This document shows, piece after piece, positions 32,519 through 40,850 of a stretch of DNA of 45,043 nt. Made by a program: the position numbers and the translations under genes. Origin of the DNA: Desulfuromonadaceae bacterium (GTDB lineage: Bacteria; Desulfobacterota; Desulfuromonadia; Geobacterales; Pseudopelobacteraceae); assembly GCA_028683855.1 (NCBI GenBank), contig JAQUHA010000028.1:1-45043 (forward strand), in the 5' to 3' direction. A model generated the notes under the pieces. It saw only the letters and a program-made list of their open reading frames with translations, was not told the origin of the DNA and searched no databases. Numbering within the stretch: the first letter of the stretch is position 1; each line of letters begins with the position of its first letter.

Positions 32519-33994
32519 TTAGAGTAACCCTTTTTCTGCAATTTCTACTGCCCGCATAACAGCCATACCTTTGTTAACAGTTTCCTGCCATTCGGTTGCC
32601 GGGTCTGAATCTGCAACTATCCCTGCTCCGGCTTGAAGGTGAACTTTACCGTCTTTTATTACCAGAGTGCGTATAGCAATAGCTAAATCCATATTCCCTG
32701 AAAATGAGAAATATCCCACCGCACCGCCATAAATCTCACGCTTTACCGGCTCCAGTTCGTCAATTATCTGCATTGCGCGAACTTTTGGAGCACCTGAAAG
32801 TGTACCGGCTGGAAATGTGGCACGAACCAGATCGAATGCGTCACGATCATCTGATAATTTACCTTCAACATTTGAAACAATGTGCATTACATGAGAATAG
32901 CGTTCAATCAGCATAAGTTCTGATACTTTTACCGTGCCTGTTATGCATACCCGTCCGAGGTCGTTTCTTCCCAGATCAACAAGCATGACGTGTTCTGCAC
33001 ACTCTTTCGGGTCTTTAAGCAGCTCTTCTGCAAGTAACGCATCAGCTTCCGGTGTAGTTCCGCGTGGACGCGTGCCGGCAATCGGTCTTAATTCTACACG
33101 ATCCCCCTCCTTGCGTACCATGACTTCTGGTGATGCCCCGGCAATAACTGTGTCCTCAAGGCGGAGGAAAAACATATATGGAGAGGGGTTAAGGGTTCTC
33201 AGTACACGGTAGATATCAAGCGGATTGGCGGTAAGTTCGCCGCTTAAACGCTGTGAAAGAACAACCTGTATTATGTCGCCGGATCTTACGTACTCTTTCG
33301 CTTTTTCTACAGATTCTTCAAAAGAGGCTTTTGAAATATTGGATGTAAAATTAACGTGATTTCCTGTTTCTGATATGCTCTGTGCAGGGAGTGAAGTCCT
33401 GAGTTTGCGTATAATTGCTTCAATTTTTAAAATTGCCCGATTATAAGCTTCAGAGGGTGAAATATCTCCGGTAATATGAGCGTTGGATACTACTTTAATC
33501 TTCTGACGCATTGTATCAAATATTACAATACTGTCTGTTATCAGGAAGTAAGAGTCGTATGCATCAAGTACGGAGGGTTTTGTTGAAGGCAATTTTTCAA
33601 AGTGTCTAACCATGTCGTAGCCGAGATAACCGACAGCTCCTCCAAAGAATCTCGGAAGACCGTCGACTTCAACAGGGGTGAAGTTAGACAGCAGGGCTTT
33701 AACTAGGTTGAGAGGATCCGGGGTCTCATGCCGCGATATTACTCCGTCGGTAATTGTTTCAACCAGATTCCCTTTTGAGCGTATTATAACGGACGGTGTG
33801 GAGCCAAGAAAGCTGTAACGACCCCATTTTTCACCCCCCTCTATACTTTCAAGCAGGTATGAGAACTGACCGTCATCGAGTTTTCTGAATGCGGAAACCG
33901 GAGTGTCAAGGTCAGCCATTATCTCCTGATATACAGGGATGAGGTTGCCCCTTTCTGCGAGTGTTTTAAATGTGTCAATTGGTGGAAAAAACAT
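32519..33994 (-). CDS. trpE: Anthranilate synthase component I
   Basis: The 491-residue enzyme converts chorismate to anthranilate with ammonia from TrpG, the first step of tryptophan synthesis. The tryptophan-feedback motif LLES is near 47-50. The catalytic domain is clear: FFLRLEDTVIAGASPEVMVR, ELRPIAGTRPRG, EHVMLVDLGRNDLGRV, YSHVMHIVSNVEG, and AGAGIVADSDPATEW. Length is normal and it should be active and feedback-inhibited. No trpG follows; the 3' end abuts the RhuM remnant, so an island junction lies at this point and any downstream trp genes may have been separated. A TTGACT-17-TAGCTT promoter-like pair lies 30-70 bases upstream. Confidence 0.95.
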   Translation of the reverse strand: MFFPPIDTFKTLAERGNLIPVYQEIMADLDTPVSAFRKLDDGQFSYLLESIEGGEKWGRYSFLGSTPSVIIRSKGNLVETITDGVISRHETPDPLNLVKALLSNFTPVEVDGLPRFFGGAVGYLGYDMVRHFEKLPSTKPSVLDAYDSYFLITDSIVIFDTMRQKIKVVSNAHITGDISPSEAYNRAILKIEAIIRKLRTSLPAQSISETGNHVNFTSNISKASFEESVEKAKEYVRSGDIIQVVLSQRLSGELTANPLDIYRVLRTLNPSPYMFFLRLEDTVIAGASPEVMVRKEGDRVELRPIAGTRPRGTTPEADALLAEELLKDPKECAEHVMLVDLGRNDLGRVCITGTVKVSELMLIERYSHVMHIVSNVEGKLSDDRDAFDLVRATFPAGTLSGAPKVRAMQIIDELEPVKREIYGGAVGYFSFSGNMDLAIAIRTLVIKDGKVHLQAGAGIVADSDPATEWQETVNKGMAVMRAVEIAEKGLL

Positions 33995-34099
33995 TGTATG
34001 TCCTCGGGTTTGAAGTCGGCGGAAAAGCTATCACAGGCATAAAGGAGAGTCAAGTTATGCCGCGTCATTACAAGAGCAAATTAAATTTTGATATATATT

Positions 34100-34126
34100 T
34101 TGACACGACGGTAGATTTTATATAAA
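34100..34126 (+). promoter_or_regulatory. Probable sigma70 promoter of cheV
   Basis: TTGACA at 34100-34105 and TATAAA at 34121-34126 are 15 bases apart, a little short, about 47 bp before the cheV start. Confidence 0.4.
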
Positions 34127-34172
34127 AACGTGCTATTGTCTGAGAATATTGCGACAAGAAAGGTGACAATTT

Positions 34173-35117
34173 ATGCAGCAGCAGAGCAAAATATTACTTG
34201 AAAGCGATACAAATGAACTGGAAATTGTTGAGTTCAGGATTGATGAAGTCGACTGGAATGGCAATGTTATCCCCTGCTATTACGGTGTGAATGTTGCCAA
34301 AGTTCGGGAGATAATAAGGCTGCCGACAATGTCAAGAGTAGTTAATGCAAAACCGGGCGTTGAAGGTATGATCAAACTTCGTGACAAGGTTATAACTATA
34401 ATCAATCTTGCTATGGTTCTGAATAAAACAACGGGCGATCTTGTCGCAGACAGGGTTGTCGTGCTTGAGTTTAACAACCTCATGGTTGGCGTGCTTGTCC
34501 ACTCTGTCTCCAGAATATATAGAATTTCGTGGAAGAATGTTGAACCGCCTGCATCTACCGTTCATAGCGATCAGGTTACCGGGCTTGTGAAGATGGATAA
34601 CAGGATTATCCTGGTGCTGGATTTTGAAAAAATAGTTGCGGAGCTCTGTTCAGAGAGTGCTTTAAAACCACTTGATGATCTACTCCTTGCCCGCGCAATT
34701 GCAAACCCGGAGCGTGCAGAAAGAACGATACTGGTAGTTGACGATTCTGCTTTTATACGCAAAACTCTTTGCAGCAGTCTCCGTTCTGCCGGATATATAG
34801 TCGTTGAGGCTGAAAATGGTGCTGAAGCCTGGAAAATTATTCAGAATACGGTTGAGAAGGCAGCTCATGAAGGGGTTCCCTTTACAAACTTTATCAATAT
34901 GCTGATAACGGATGTGGAGATGCCTCAGATGGATGGTCTGCATCTTACTTCTCTTGTTCGTAAAGATGATTCATTGAAAGATCTGCCGCTTGCTATCTTT
35001 TCTTCTCTTGCTTCTGATGACAACAAGCGTAAGTGGATCGGTCTTGGAGCCAGCTGTATTTTGACCAAACCGGATTTGCCGAGATTGGTTGAAGTTGTGG
35101 ATGAGTTGACTGCATGA
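34173..35117 (+). CDS. cheV: CheV chemotaxis coupling protein (CheW-REC)
   Basis: The 314-residue protein has a CheW-like domain at about 15-165 (VAKVREIIRLPTMSRV, GVEGMIKLRDKVITIINLA, VTGLVKMDNRIILVLDFEKI). A receiver domain covers 184-314, with acidic D190/D191, phospho-acceptor D247 in LITDVEMPQMDG and K299 in LTKPD. CheV couples chemoreceptors to CheA and adapts signalling through phosphorylation. It is a single gene here, not in a che cluster. All receiver key residues are intact. The ATG at 34173 follows GAAAGGTG. Confidence 0.92.
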   Translation: MQQQSKILLESDTNELEIVEFRIDEVDWNGNVIPCYYGVNVAKVREIIRLPTMSRVVNAKPGVEGMIKLRDKVITIINLAMVLNKTTGDLVADRVVVLEFNNLMVGVLVHSVSRIYRISWKNVEPPASTVHSDQVTGLVKMDNRIILVLDFEKIVAELCSESALKPLDDLLLARAIANPERAERTILVVDDSAFIRKTLCSSLRSAGYIVVEAENGAEAWKIIQNTVEKAAHEGVPFTNFINMLITDVEMPQMDGLHLTSLVRKDDSLKDLPLAIFSSLASDDNKRKWIGLGASCILTKPDLPRLVEVVDELTA

Positions 35118-35138
35118 TATTTTTGAAGCAAATCTTTC

Positions 35139-35166
35139 TTGACAACTGTAATTATTCTATGATTAA
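35139..35166 (+). promoter_or_regulatory. Probable aroF promoter
   Basis: TTGACA at 35139-35144 is followed 16 bases later by GATTAA, with an overlapping TATGAT at 35158. The leader peptide start is only about 10 bases after this, so the transcript would have a very short or no 5' leader before it. Confidence 0.4.
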
Positions 35167-35175
35167 GTGCCGGAC

Positions 35176-35256
35176 ATGAAATCACAACGCTTCTATATCG
35201 CTTTTAGCTTTTACTTCTGGTTCGGCTTTTATTTCAGACCGTCTGCCCGGGTATAG
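35176..35256 (+). CDS. Aromatic-rich leader peptide of the aroF attenuator
   Basis: The 26 codons read MKSQRFYIAFSFYFWFGFYF and then RPSARV: seven Phe, three Tyr and one Trp, of which ten fall in the stretch from residue 6 to residue 20. As in pheL, a shortage of charged aromatic tRNA would stall the ribosome on these codons and change the folding of the RNA downstream. The terminator (35290-35323) and alternative pairing partner (35240-35252) lie as expected. The peptide itself probably has no other role. Confidence 0.85.
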   Translation: MKSQRFYIAFSFYFWFGFYFRPSARV

Positions 35257-35303
35257 GTGTAAGCGAGGAAGCTATCACACAAGACCACAAACCGGGGCAG
35301 ACG
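35240..35303 (+). promoter_or_regulatory. Antiterminator pairing of the aroF leader
   Basis: CGTCTGCCCGGGT near 35240-35252, at the end of the leader peptide, is complementary at 12 of 13 positions to ACCGGGGCAGACG at 35291-35303, which is the 5' arm of the terminator. The two structures exclude each other, the mark of attenuation. Confidence 0.75.
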
Positions 35304-35323
35304 AGAGTCTCCCCGGTTTTTTT
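35290..35323 (+). terminator. aroF leader terminator (attenuator)
   Basis: ACCGGGGCAGAC pairs with GTCTCCCCGGT around a GAGA loop, followed by seven T. It stands between the leader peptide and aroF, so it must be bypassed for aroF to be expressed. Confidence 0.9.
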
Positions 35324-35342
35324 CTGTCTGAGTAATCAGTTA

Positions 35343-35378
35343 CAGCCAGAGCCGGGAGATTACTTCCGGCTCTGGCTG
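35343..35378 (+). other. Second strong hairpin directly upstream of aroF
   Basis: CAGCCAGAGCCGG and CCGGCTCTGGCTG form a perfect 13-bp stem with a 10-base loop, ending about 23 bases before the aroF start. No T-run follows. It may stabilise the processed mRNA or modulate translation. Confidence 0.7.
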
Positions 35379-35401
35379 TTTGTGGTAAAGGAGCAGTAAA
35401 G

Positions 35402-36421
35402 ATGATTATCGTTATGAAGGCTGGCGCATCAAAGAAGGACAAAGATGTTGTGTTAAAGTGTATCCGTGATCTGGGGTACAAACCTCACGTAATTCATGGA
35501 GAGACTCGTGATGTTATCGGGGCTATTGGAGGGGATCATGGTAAGACTGCATTACAGTCACTTGAGTCGATGCATGGAGTTGAGAAGGTAGTGCCAATCC
35601 TTCAGCCTTACAAGCTCGCTTCAAAAGAGGTTAAAAAAGATGCAAGTTTGATCAGTATCAGTGACAACGTGGTTATAGGCGGGGATAAAGTAATTGTTAT
35701 GGCTGGTCCATGTTCTGTGGAGAGTGAAAAACAGATTATTGAATCGGCAATTGCAGTAAAAAATGCAGGTGCTCATGTTCTAAGAGGTGGTGCATTTAAG
35801 CCCAGAACTTCACCATATTCGTTTCAGGGATTGGAGGAAGAGGGGCTGAAGCTGCTTGCCAAGGCGAGGGAATTGACAGGTTTACCAATTGTTACTGAAG
35901 TAATTGATCCTGAAACGGCAGATATGGTTGCAGATTATTCCGATATACTGCAAGTGGGGGCACGCAATTCACAGAACTTCGCTCTATTGAAAAAAATCGG
36001 CAAACTGAGTAGACCTGTGCTGCTTAAGAGAGGTATGTCTATGACAATACAGGAATTTCTTATGAGTGCAGAGTATATTATGAGTGAGGGAAATCAGTCG
36101 GTAATTCTCTGCGAAAGGGGTATCCGCACATTCGAGACCGCTACCCGCAATACACTTGATCTGTCAGCTATTCCGGTTTTAAAAGGAAAGACCCATCTGC
36201 CGGTTGTTATAGATCCATCACATGGTACGGGTGATCATCATTATGTAGCACCTATGTGTTACGCATCAGTTGCAGCCGGGGCGGACGGTTTGATTGTTGA
36301 GGTTCACCCGGATCCTGAACACGCCTCATCTGATGGTGCTCAGTCTCTTAAACCATCTAAATTTGAGGCGATGATGGCAAAACTTAAGCTGTTTGCCGAA
36401 GCTGACGGACGTACACTTTAG
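35402..36421 (+). CDS. aroF: 3-deoxy-7-phosphoheptulonate (DAHP) synthase, type I-beta with ferredoxin-like domain
   Basis: The 339-residue enzyme joins phosphoenolpyruvate and erythrose 4-phosphate, the first step of the shikimate pathway. Residues 1-70 form the ferredoxin-like regulatory domain of the Thermotoga/Bacillus class ([21 protein letters not shown]). The barrel follows with [44 protein letters not shown], and [15 protein letters not shown]. The N-terminal domain of this class usually gives Tyr/Phe feedback, so with the attenuator upstream the step would be controlled at two levels. The ATG at 35402 follows AAAGGAG. Confidence 0.95.
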   Translation: MIIVMKAGASKKDKDVVLKCIRDLGYKPHVIHGETRDVIGAIGGDHGKTALQSLESMHGVEKVVPILQPYKLASKEVKKDASLISISDNVVIGGDKVIVMAGPCSVESEKQIIESAIAVKNAGAHVLRGGAFKPRTSPYSFQGLEEEGLKLLAKARELTGLPIVTEVIDPETADMVADYSDILQVGARNSQNFALLKKIGKLSRPVLLKRGMSMTIQEFLMSAEYIMSEGNQSVILCERGIRTFETATRNTLDLSAIPVLKGKTHLPVVIDPSHGTGDHHYVAPMCYASVAAGADGLIVEVHPDPEHASSDGAQSLKPSKFEAMMAKLKLFAEADGRTL

Positions 36422-36422
36422 T

Positions 36423-36478
36423 AAAAAAAACAGCTGATGCAGACGATTTGCCAACTTTTTGTCGTCTGCAGCAGCTGT
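36423..36478 (-). terminator. Terminator of the GAF/HD-GYP gene
   Basis: ACAGCTGATGCAGACGA (36430-36446) and TCGTCTGCAGCAGCTGT (36462-36478) pair with one mismatch. The A-run at 36423-36430 is a U-run for minus-strand transcripts. Confidence 0.8.
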
Positions 36479-36508
36479 GCTTATCTGTTAATAATAAATT
36501 TAAGCTCC

Positions 36509-37804
36509 CTATTCTGTGTGATCCGGATAAAGCTTCTCGATCTGTCGGAACGTGTCCACATTTTCAAGAAAAACTTCAACCAGTTCCGGGTCAAACTGTT
36601 TACCGGCTTCGTCACGAATGTTTTCGACTACCTCATCTTCATTCCACGCCTCTTTATAACAGCGCCTGTTGGATAGTGCGTCATAAACGTCCGCCAAGGC
36701 AACGATTCTGCCAAAAAACGGTATATCTTCTCCACGTTTTCCCAAAGCTGTACCATCTTCTTTTTCAAAACCGGGCAGCGGTTTTTGTGTGAGTGGATCA
36801 ATATAGCCGGGATAGCCGTTACCATCCCATCGTTCATGGTGGTTAATCGCTACTATGCCTGCAGATTCGTCAAAATCAGAATAAATATCGGAGAATAGAT
36901 TGGCGCCAAAAAGAGTATGAAGCTTCATTACCTGAAATTCTTCGGGGGTAAAACGTCCCGGTTTCTTTAATATACTGTCGGAAATGGCAACCTTGCCAAC
37001 ATCATGCAGCATAGCAGACATCCGAAGTATGTCTCGGTTATGGTCAATTTCCGGCTGTGGAACATTATTCTTGTATGCCCAGGCTTCGTAGAGAGCAACT
37101 GAATAGGCTGCCACTCTGTTGACGTGAGGGCCGGTTTCTTTAGGGTCGCGCATTTCTGCCATTTTGTTCATTCGGAGGATTATTTCACGAGTCATTTTTG
37201 CGCGTTCAATCGCATTTGCTGCATTGTTGGCAAAGTACATTATGGTGTCTTCGTCATCATCCGCAAATGGTATTACCTCTCCATGGCTATCCATCGCGTT
37301 GATAAGCTGGAGAATTCCTATGCCGTCTCCACGAAAGTTTTTGAGCGGTATTGTAAGCATTGAAGCGGTACGGTATCCGGTTAGATCGTCGTATGATCGG
37401 TTAAAAGAAAACGGATAAAATTCACCGATCTCATAAACATCTGAAATTGTAAGAATAGATCCGCTTAAAGCTACATAACCAGCAATGGAGTTGTTGTTTA
37501 CCGGTATACTGAATGTCGTGTAAGGGAGTTTTTTGCCGGGAGTAAGCTGTCGCTGCATTGTGTCGTTCTGGGCGTAGCGGAAAACGAGCTGATCCCCCTC
37601 CCTTACATATATGGAGCCGGCATCACAGTTCGTAAAGCCCCGCGCTTCCCTCAGAATTTTTTCCAGGAGAAGATCAATGTCTTTGATTTGTGAAATTTCA
37701 AAACCGAGATCAATAATTCTGCGAAGTTTTTCTTCCTGGCTGGACATAGTTTTCCCCTTTGAGAAATGAGGAACGAATAATACATCATTTATATCAAATA
37801 TCAA
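36509..37804 (-). CDS. GAF-HD-GYP protein, cyclic-di-GMP phosphodiesterase
   Basis: The 431-residue protein has a GAF domain at about 35-185 (ARGFTNCDAGSIYVREGDQL, then AMDSHGEVIPF) and an HD-GYP domain at about 215-415. The catalytic signatures are MLHDVGKVAI, KLHTLFG, INHHERWDGNGYPG and ADVYDALSNRR, all with intact residues, so it should degrade cyclic di-GMP to GMP. The first 17 codons (MIFDINDVLFVPHFSKGKT) may be untranslated; MSSQEEKLRR at about 37747, after AAAGGGG, is an attractive start. It is a single gene convergent with aroF. Confidence 0.9.
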   Translation of the reverse strand: MIFDINDVLFVPHFSKGKTMSSQEEKLRRIIDLGFEISQIKDIDLLLEKILREARGFTNCDAGSIYVREGDQLVFRYAQNDTMQRQLTPGKKLPYTTFSIPVNNNSIAGYVALSGSILTISDVYEIGEFYPFSFNRSYDDLTGYRTASMLTIPLKNFRGDGIGILQLINAMDSHGEVIPFADDDEDTIMYFANNAANAIERAKMTREIILRMNKMAEMRDPKETGPHVNRVAAYSVALYEAWAYKNNVPQPEIDHNRDILRMSAMLHDVGKVAISDSILKKPGRFTPEEFQVMKLHTLFGANLFSDIYSDFDESAGIVAINHHERWDGNGYPGYIDPLTQKPLPGFEKEDGTALGKRGEDIPFFGRIVALADVYDALSNRRCYKEAWNEDEVVENIRDEAGKQFDPELVEVFLENVDTFRQIEKLYPDHTE

Positions 37805-37919
37805 ACTTCAGAATGATAGCCATACATAAATGCCGGGTAGTAAATGTTCATTTACTGTTTTTGAAGTTGCGCATGAAGTTTATTTATTCTACGATGCCAG
37901 GAGTCATGGAGGGCAGGGT

Positions 37920-38405
37920 ATGAATATTAAATATTTTTCTTCATTTGTCACTGTTTGTATTATTTTTATCTTTAACACCGGTACGTTACTGGCTTCTGAA
38001 GTAAGCTCCGAAGTCGAAAAGTCTATGTCTGATACTCTTGATATATGGCGTGAAGGTCGCTTCGAACAGCTTTTTGATCAGTTGGCGCATAGAGGCAGAA
38101 CCTCGCGCGAGTCGTTTGTAAAGAGAATGCAGGAATCTTCGATTAGACCAGCCTGCTGCTGGCAGAAGATGGAACGCTTTAAGCTGGTGCAGAAAAAGCT
38201 AACTGAAGCTACTGTTTATGTCAAGATCGGTCTTGAAGGTACTGCAAATTCAACAGATTCTATTACTCGTGAGTTCAAGATGAGTAATACAGAAGGTGAA
38301 TGGAGAATGCAGTTGGCAGATGTGCTTTCAATTGCCGGAGTCAGCGGAAATAAAAAAAGTGCTGCGCGGCGTAATTCCAAAAAGAGTTCGCCTTATCCTG
38401 ATTGA
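37920..38405 (+). CDS. Exported protein of unknown function, DUF4019-like
   Basis: The ATG at 37920 follows GGAGGGCAGGGT and gives 161 residues. Residues 1-26 are a signal peptide (KYFSSFVTVCIIFIFNTGTLLASE). The mature part begins as a helix and then a region (LDIWREGRFEQLFDQLAHRG) typical of small NTF2-like or DUF4019-type domains. FKLVQKKLTEATVYVKIGLE and EWRMQLADVL follow, with a basic tail. A starting methionine at 37830 would add an unlikely leader. It precedes dgt by about 40 bp and may share its promoter. Confidence 0.65.
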   Translation: MNIKYFSSFVTVCIIFIFNTGTLLASEVSSEVEKSMSDTLDIWREGRFEQLFDQLAHRGRTSRESFVKRMQESSIRPACCWQKMERFKLVQKKLTEATVYVKIGLEGTANSTDSITREFKMSNTEGEWRMQLADVLSIAGVSGNKKSAARRNSKKSSPYPD

Positions 38406-38444
38406 TAATCATCATATTTTTTGCTTCATAACCGGGGTTTGACC

Positions 38445-39587
38445 ATGACAGATTCATTGGAACGAAATGATCTTGCAGGCTATGCCAGCACCAGCTCTGC
38501 TTCTCGCGGTAGAAAACATACAGAGGAGCATAGAGATAACAGACCCGCTTTTGAGCGAGACAGGGATCGTATCATTCACTGTGCAGCATTCAGGAGGCTT
38601 GAATATAAGACTCAGGTCTTTGTTAATCATGAAGGAGATTATTATCGTACCAGGCTTACCCACTCTCTTGAAGTTGCACAGATCGGCAGAGCTATAGCCC
38701 GCAAGCTGCATCTGAACGAGGAACTCACTGAAGCTCTCGCACTATCACATGATTTGGGACATACCCCTTTCGGGCATACAGGGGAGGAGGTTCTAAATCG
38801 CCTGATGGAAGGGTATGGCGGGTTTGAACATAATATGCAGTCGTTCAGGGTGGTTGATGAACTTGAAGAGCGGTATCCGGGCTTTAACGGTTTGAATCTT
38901 ACATGGGAGGTGCGGGAGGGTATAATAAAACATTCAACCCCTTACGATGCCGCCAGTGAAATAATGGATGAATTTCTGCCCGGTACTGTTCCGACTGTTG
39001 AAGGTCAGATAATCAATTATGCTGATGAAATTGCCTACAATAACCACGATATTGATGATGGTTTGAAGTCCGGCTACATAACATTGGAAATGCTTGAAAA
39101 GGTTGACCTGTGGCATGAAGTCTGTGCCTCAGTTCGGCTTAAATATCCGACTATTGATGGCAAAAGGCTTATTTATCAGACAATAAGTGCTTTGATAGGA
39201 TTACTTATCAGTGATATCTGCACAACAACTTCGGATAATCTGCAGGCACACAATATAAATACGCAGGATGACCTGAGGTTGGTAAACCGCACTGTGGTTC
39301 ACTTTAACGATGATCTGACATTCCGAAATATGGCACTTAAAAGATTTTTGTCACAGAACCTTTATCGTCACTATAAAGTTGACAAGATGAGGGTTAAGGC
39401 GGAGATATTCATAACCCGACTTTTTGAAACCTACATCCGTTACCCGAATCTGCTCCCCCCTAAGTACCAATTTAGAATTGAACAGTTTGGTCTTCATCGA
39501 GTTGTCTGTGACTATATTGCAGGTATGACCGACAGGTTTGCGCTGGATGAATATAAGCGACTTTTTGAACCATACGAAAGAGTCTGA
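38445..39587 (+). CDS. dgt: Deoxyguanosinetriphosphate triphosphohydrolase-like protein
   Basis: The 380-residue protein from ATG 38445 hydrolyses deoxynucleoside triphosphates (usually dGTP) to the nucleoside and triphosphate. The HD-domain ligands are in YRTRLTHSLEVAQIGRAIA, LSHDLGHTPFGHTGEEVL and NYADEIAYNNHDIDDG, with RDRDRIIHCAAFRRLEYKTQV before them. It is the bacterial type-2 (dGTPase-like) subfamily length. Such enzymes help keep nucleotide pools and can starve phages of dNTPs; here it is in a core-gene context. TTGACC before the ATG is not a good ribosome site, so the start is a little uncertain. Confidence 0.92.
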   Translation: MTDSLERNDLAGYASTSSASRGRKHTEEHRDNRPAFERDRDRIIHCAAFRRLEYKTQVFVNHEGDYYRTRLTHSLEVAQIGRAIARKLHLNEELTEALALSHDLGHTPFGHTGEEVLNRLMEGYGGFEHNMQSFRVVDELEERYPGFNGLNLTWEVREGIIKHSTPYDAASEIMDEFLPGTVPTVEGQIINYADEIAYNNHDIDDGLKSGYITLEMLEKVDLWHEVCASVRLKYPTIDGKRLIYQTISALIGLLISDICTTTSDNLQAHNINTQDDLRLVNRTVVHFNDDLTFRNMALKRFLSQNLYRHYKVDKMRVKAEIFITRLFETYIRYPNLLPPKYQFRIEQFGLHRVVCDYIAGMTDRFALDEYKRLFEPYERV

Positions 39588-39695
39588 CAATTAAGTAATG
39601 TTGTTGTTAGAGTGTTGATTGTGTAATTGAATTAACAGGTTGAGTTTTAAAACATGAAGTGATTCTTTATGTAAGGAATAAAGAGATAGTAGTTT

Positions 39696-40850
39696 TTAGA
39701 TATATCTCTGATCGATGGTTTCGACGAGTCCGGCTATAATTTTAAGAAAATTCCGGGTGAGTGCGGGGTGCAGATCTGTTCCAGCCATACTGTCCATCAT
39801 TGAAGCTATTTCAGGGAGCGATACCGGTTCGCGATAAGGTCGCCTGGTTCTCAGCGCATCAAAGAAATCAGAGATGGTGGTCATGTTACTACAGAGGTTC
39901 ATTTGCCAGTTTGAATCAACCTTAGGATATCCGCTTAAATTATATTTTATATGATGCTCGTAAGCGGTAATTACCGCCACCCTCGGAACACCAGGTGTTT
40001 CAAGCAGATGCCGCGCTCCTTTGACAGGATGTTCTCTCATTATTTCAAACTCTTCCTTATCCAGCTGATCTTTTTTAGTAAGAATCTCCTCTGGAATAAA
40101 GAGCTTGCCGATGTCATGAAGCATTGCCGCAACACCGATATCGTTTAGTAATTGTCCTTCAATGCCAAGCGCCATTGCCTGCGCCAGGTTAAGAACGCAG
40201 ACATTTGTCGAGTGAGTAAATGTATATTCATCTCTATCTCTAAGAGCTGCCATAGCAAGAAGCGGTTTTCCCTCCTGTCTGAAAACGTCAATAAACCCTG
40301 AAACAACGTCAAACACCCCGTTAATCTGAATCTTATGTTTATTCTTAACAGTTTCATAAATTTCCATAAAACGAGCCAGCTCTTCTTTCGGCATTTCCGG
40401 GAGCGATATTTTATGGTGGTGGCTTCGATATTCATTAGCATCATTAGTTGTGTCAGATGTCCGTATGTCGACATTTCCGAGATGAATATGTTCAGATGAC
40501 ATTATATTGGAGCTGTCAATATTTCCTGAAAGCCCCTTTATAAGTAAATCAACTTCAGGTTTTGCTACACCTGCAAGAACTTTAAGCGTACCTATGCGCT
40601 GCGATTTTAGAATATGTGTGAAACGGTTAAAGAAAAGGCTGGTATCCTGCGGTTGCCCATCAATAACCAACTCGTTCTCAACCACAAGTATCGTCAGTTC
40701 CGCTCTTGTTTGAAGCATTGCAGCAAGGCTTGAGAAAGCTCTTTCTGAAAGGCGTTTTACCTGAGGATGTTCAGTACCGTAAAGAGCTGCATTTGCTGTG
40801 GCTGAAAGCAGATGACGGATAAAATCATGTATGTAATTATTATCGCTCAT
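39696..40850 (-). CDS. HD-GYP domain protein
   Basis: The 384-residue protein has an N-terminal helical region of unknown function (AALYGTEHPQVKRLSERAFSSL, then LLIKGLSGNIDSSNIM) and a C-terminal HD-GYP domain. Catalytic patterns include MLHDIGKLFIPEEILTKK, REHPVKGARHL, AYEHHIKYNLSGYP and SDFFDALRTRR. The GYP segment is present though the surrounding residues (HHIKYNLS) differ from the classical HHExxDGxGYP, so activity is likely but may be altered. Its ATG shares a base with the stop of the HEAT-repeat gene, so the two are co-translated and probably work in one complex. Confidence 0.85.
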   Translation of the reverse strand: MSDNNYIHDFIRHLLSATANAALYGTEHPQVKRLSERAFSSLAAMLQTRAELTILVVENELVIDGQPQDTSLFFNRFTHILKSQRIGTLKVLAGVAKPEVDLLIKGLSGNIDSSNIMSSEHIHLGNVDIRTSDTTNDANEYRSHHHKISLPEMPKEELARFMEIYETVKNKHKIQINGVFDVVSGFIDVFRQEGKPLLAMAALRDRDEYTFTHSTNVCVLNLAQAMALGIEGQLLNDIGVAAMLHDIGKLFIPEEILTKKDQLDKEEFEIMREHPVKGARHLLETPGVPRVAVITAYEHHIKYNLSGYPKVDSNWQMNLCSNMTTISDFFDALRTRRPYREPVSLPEIASMMDSMAGTDLHPALTRNFLKIIAGLVETIDQRYI

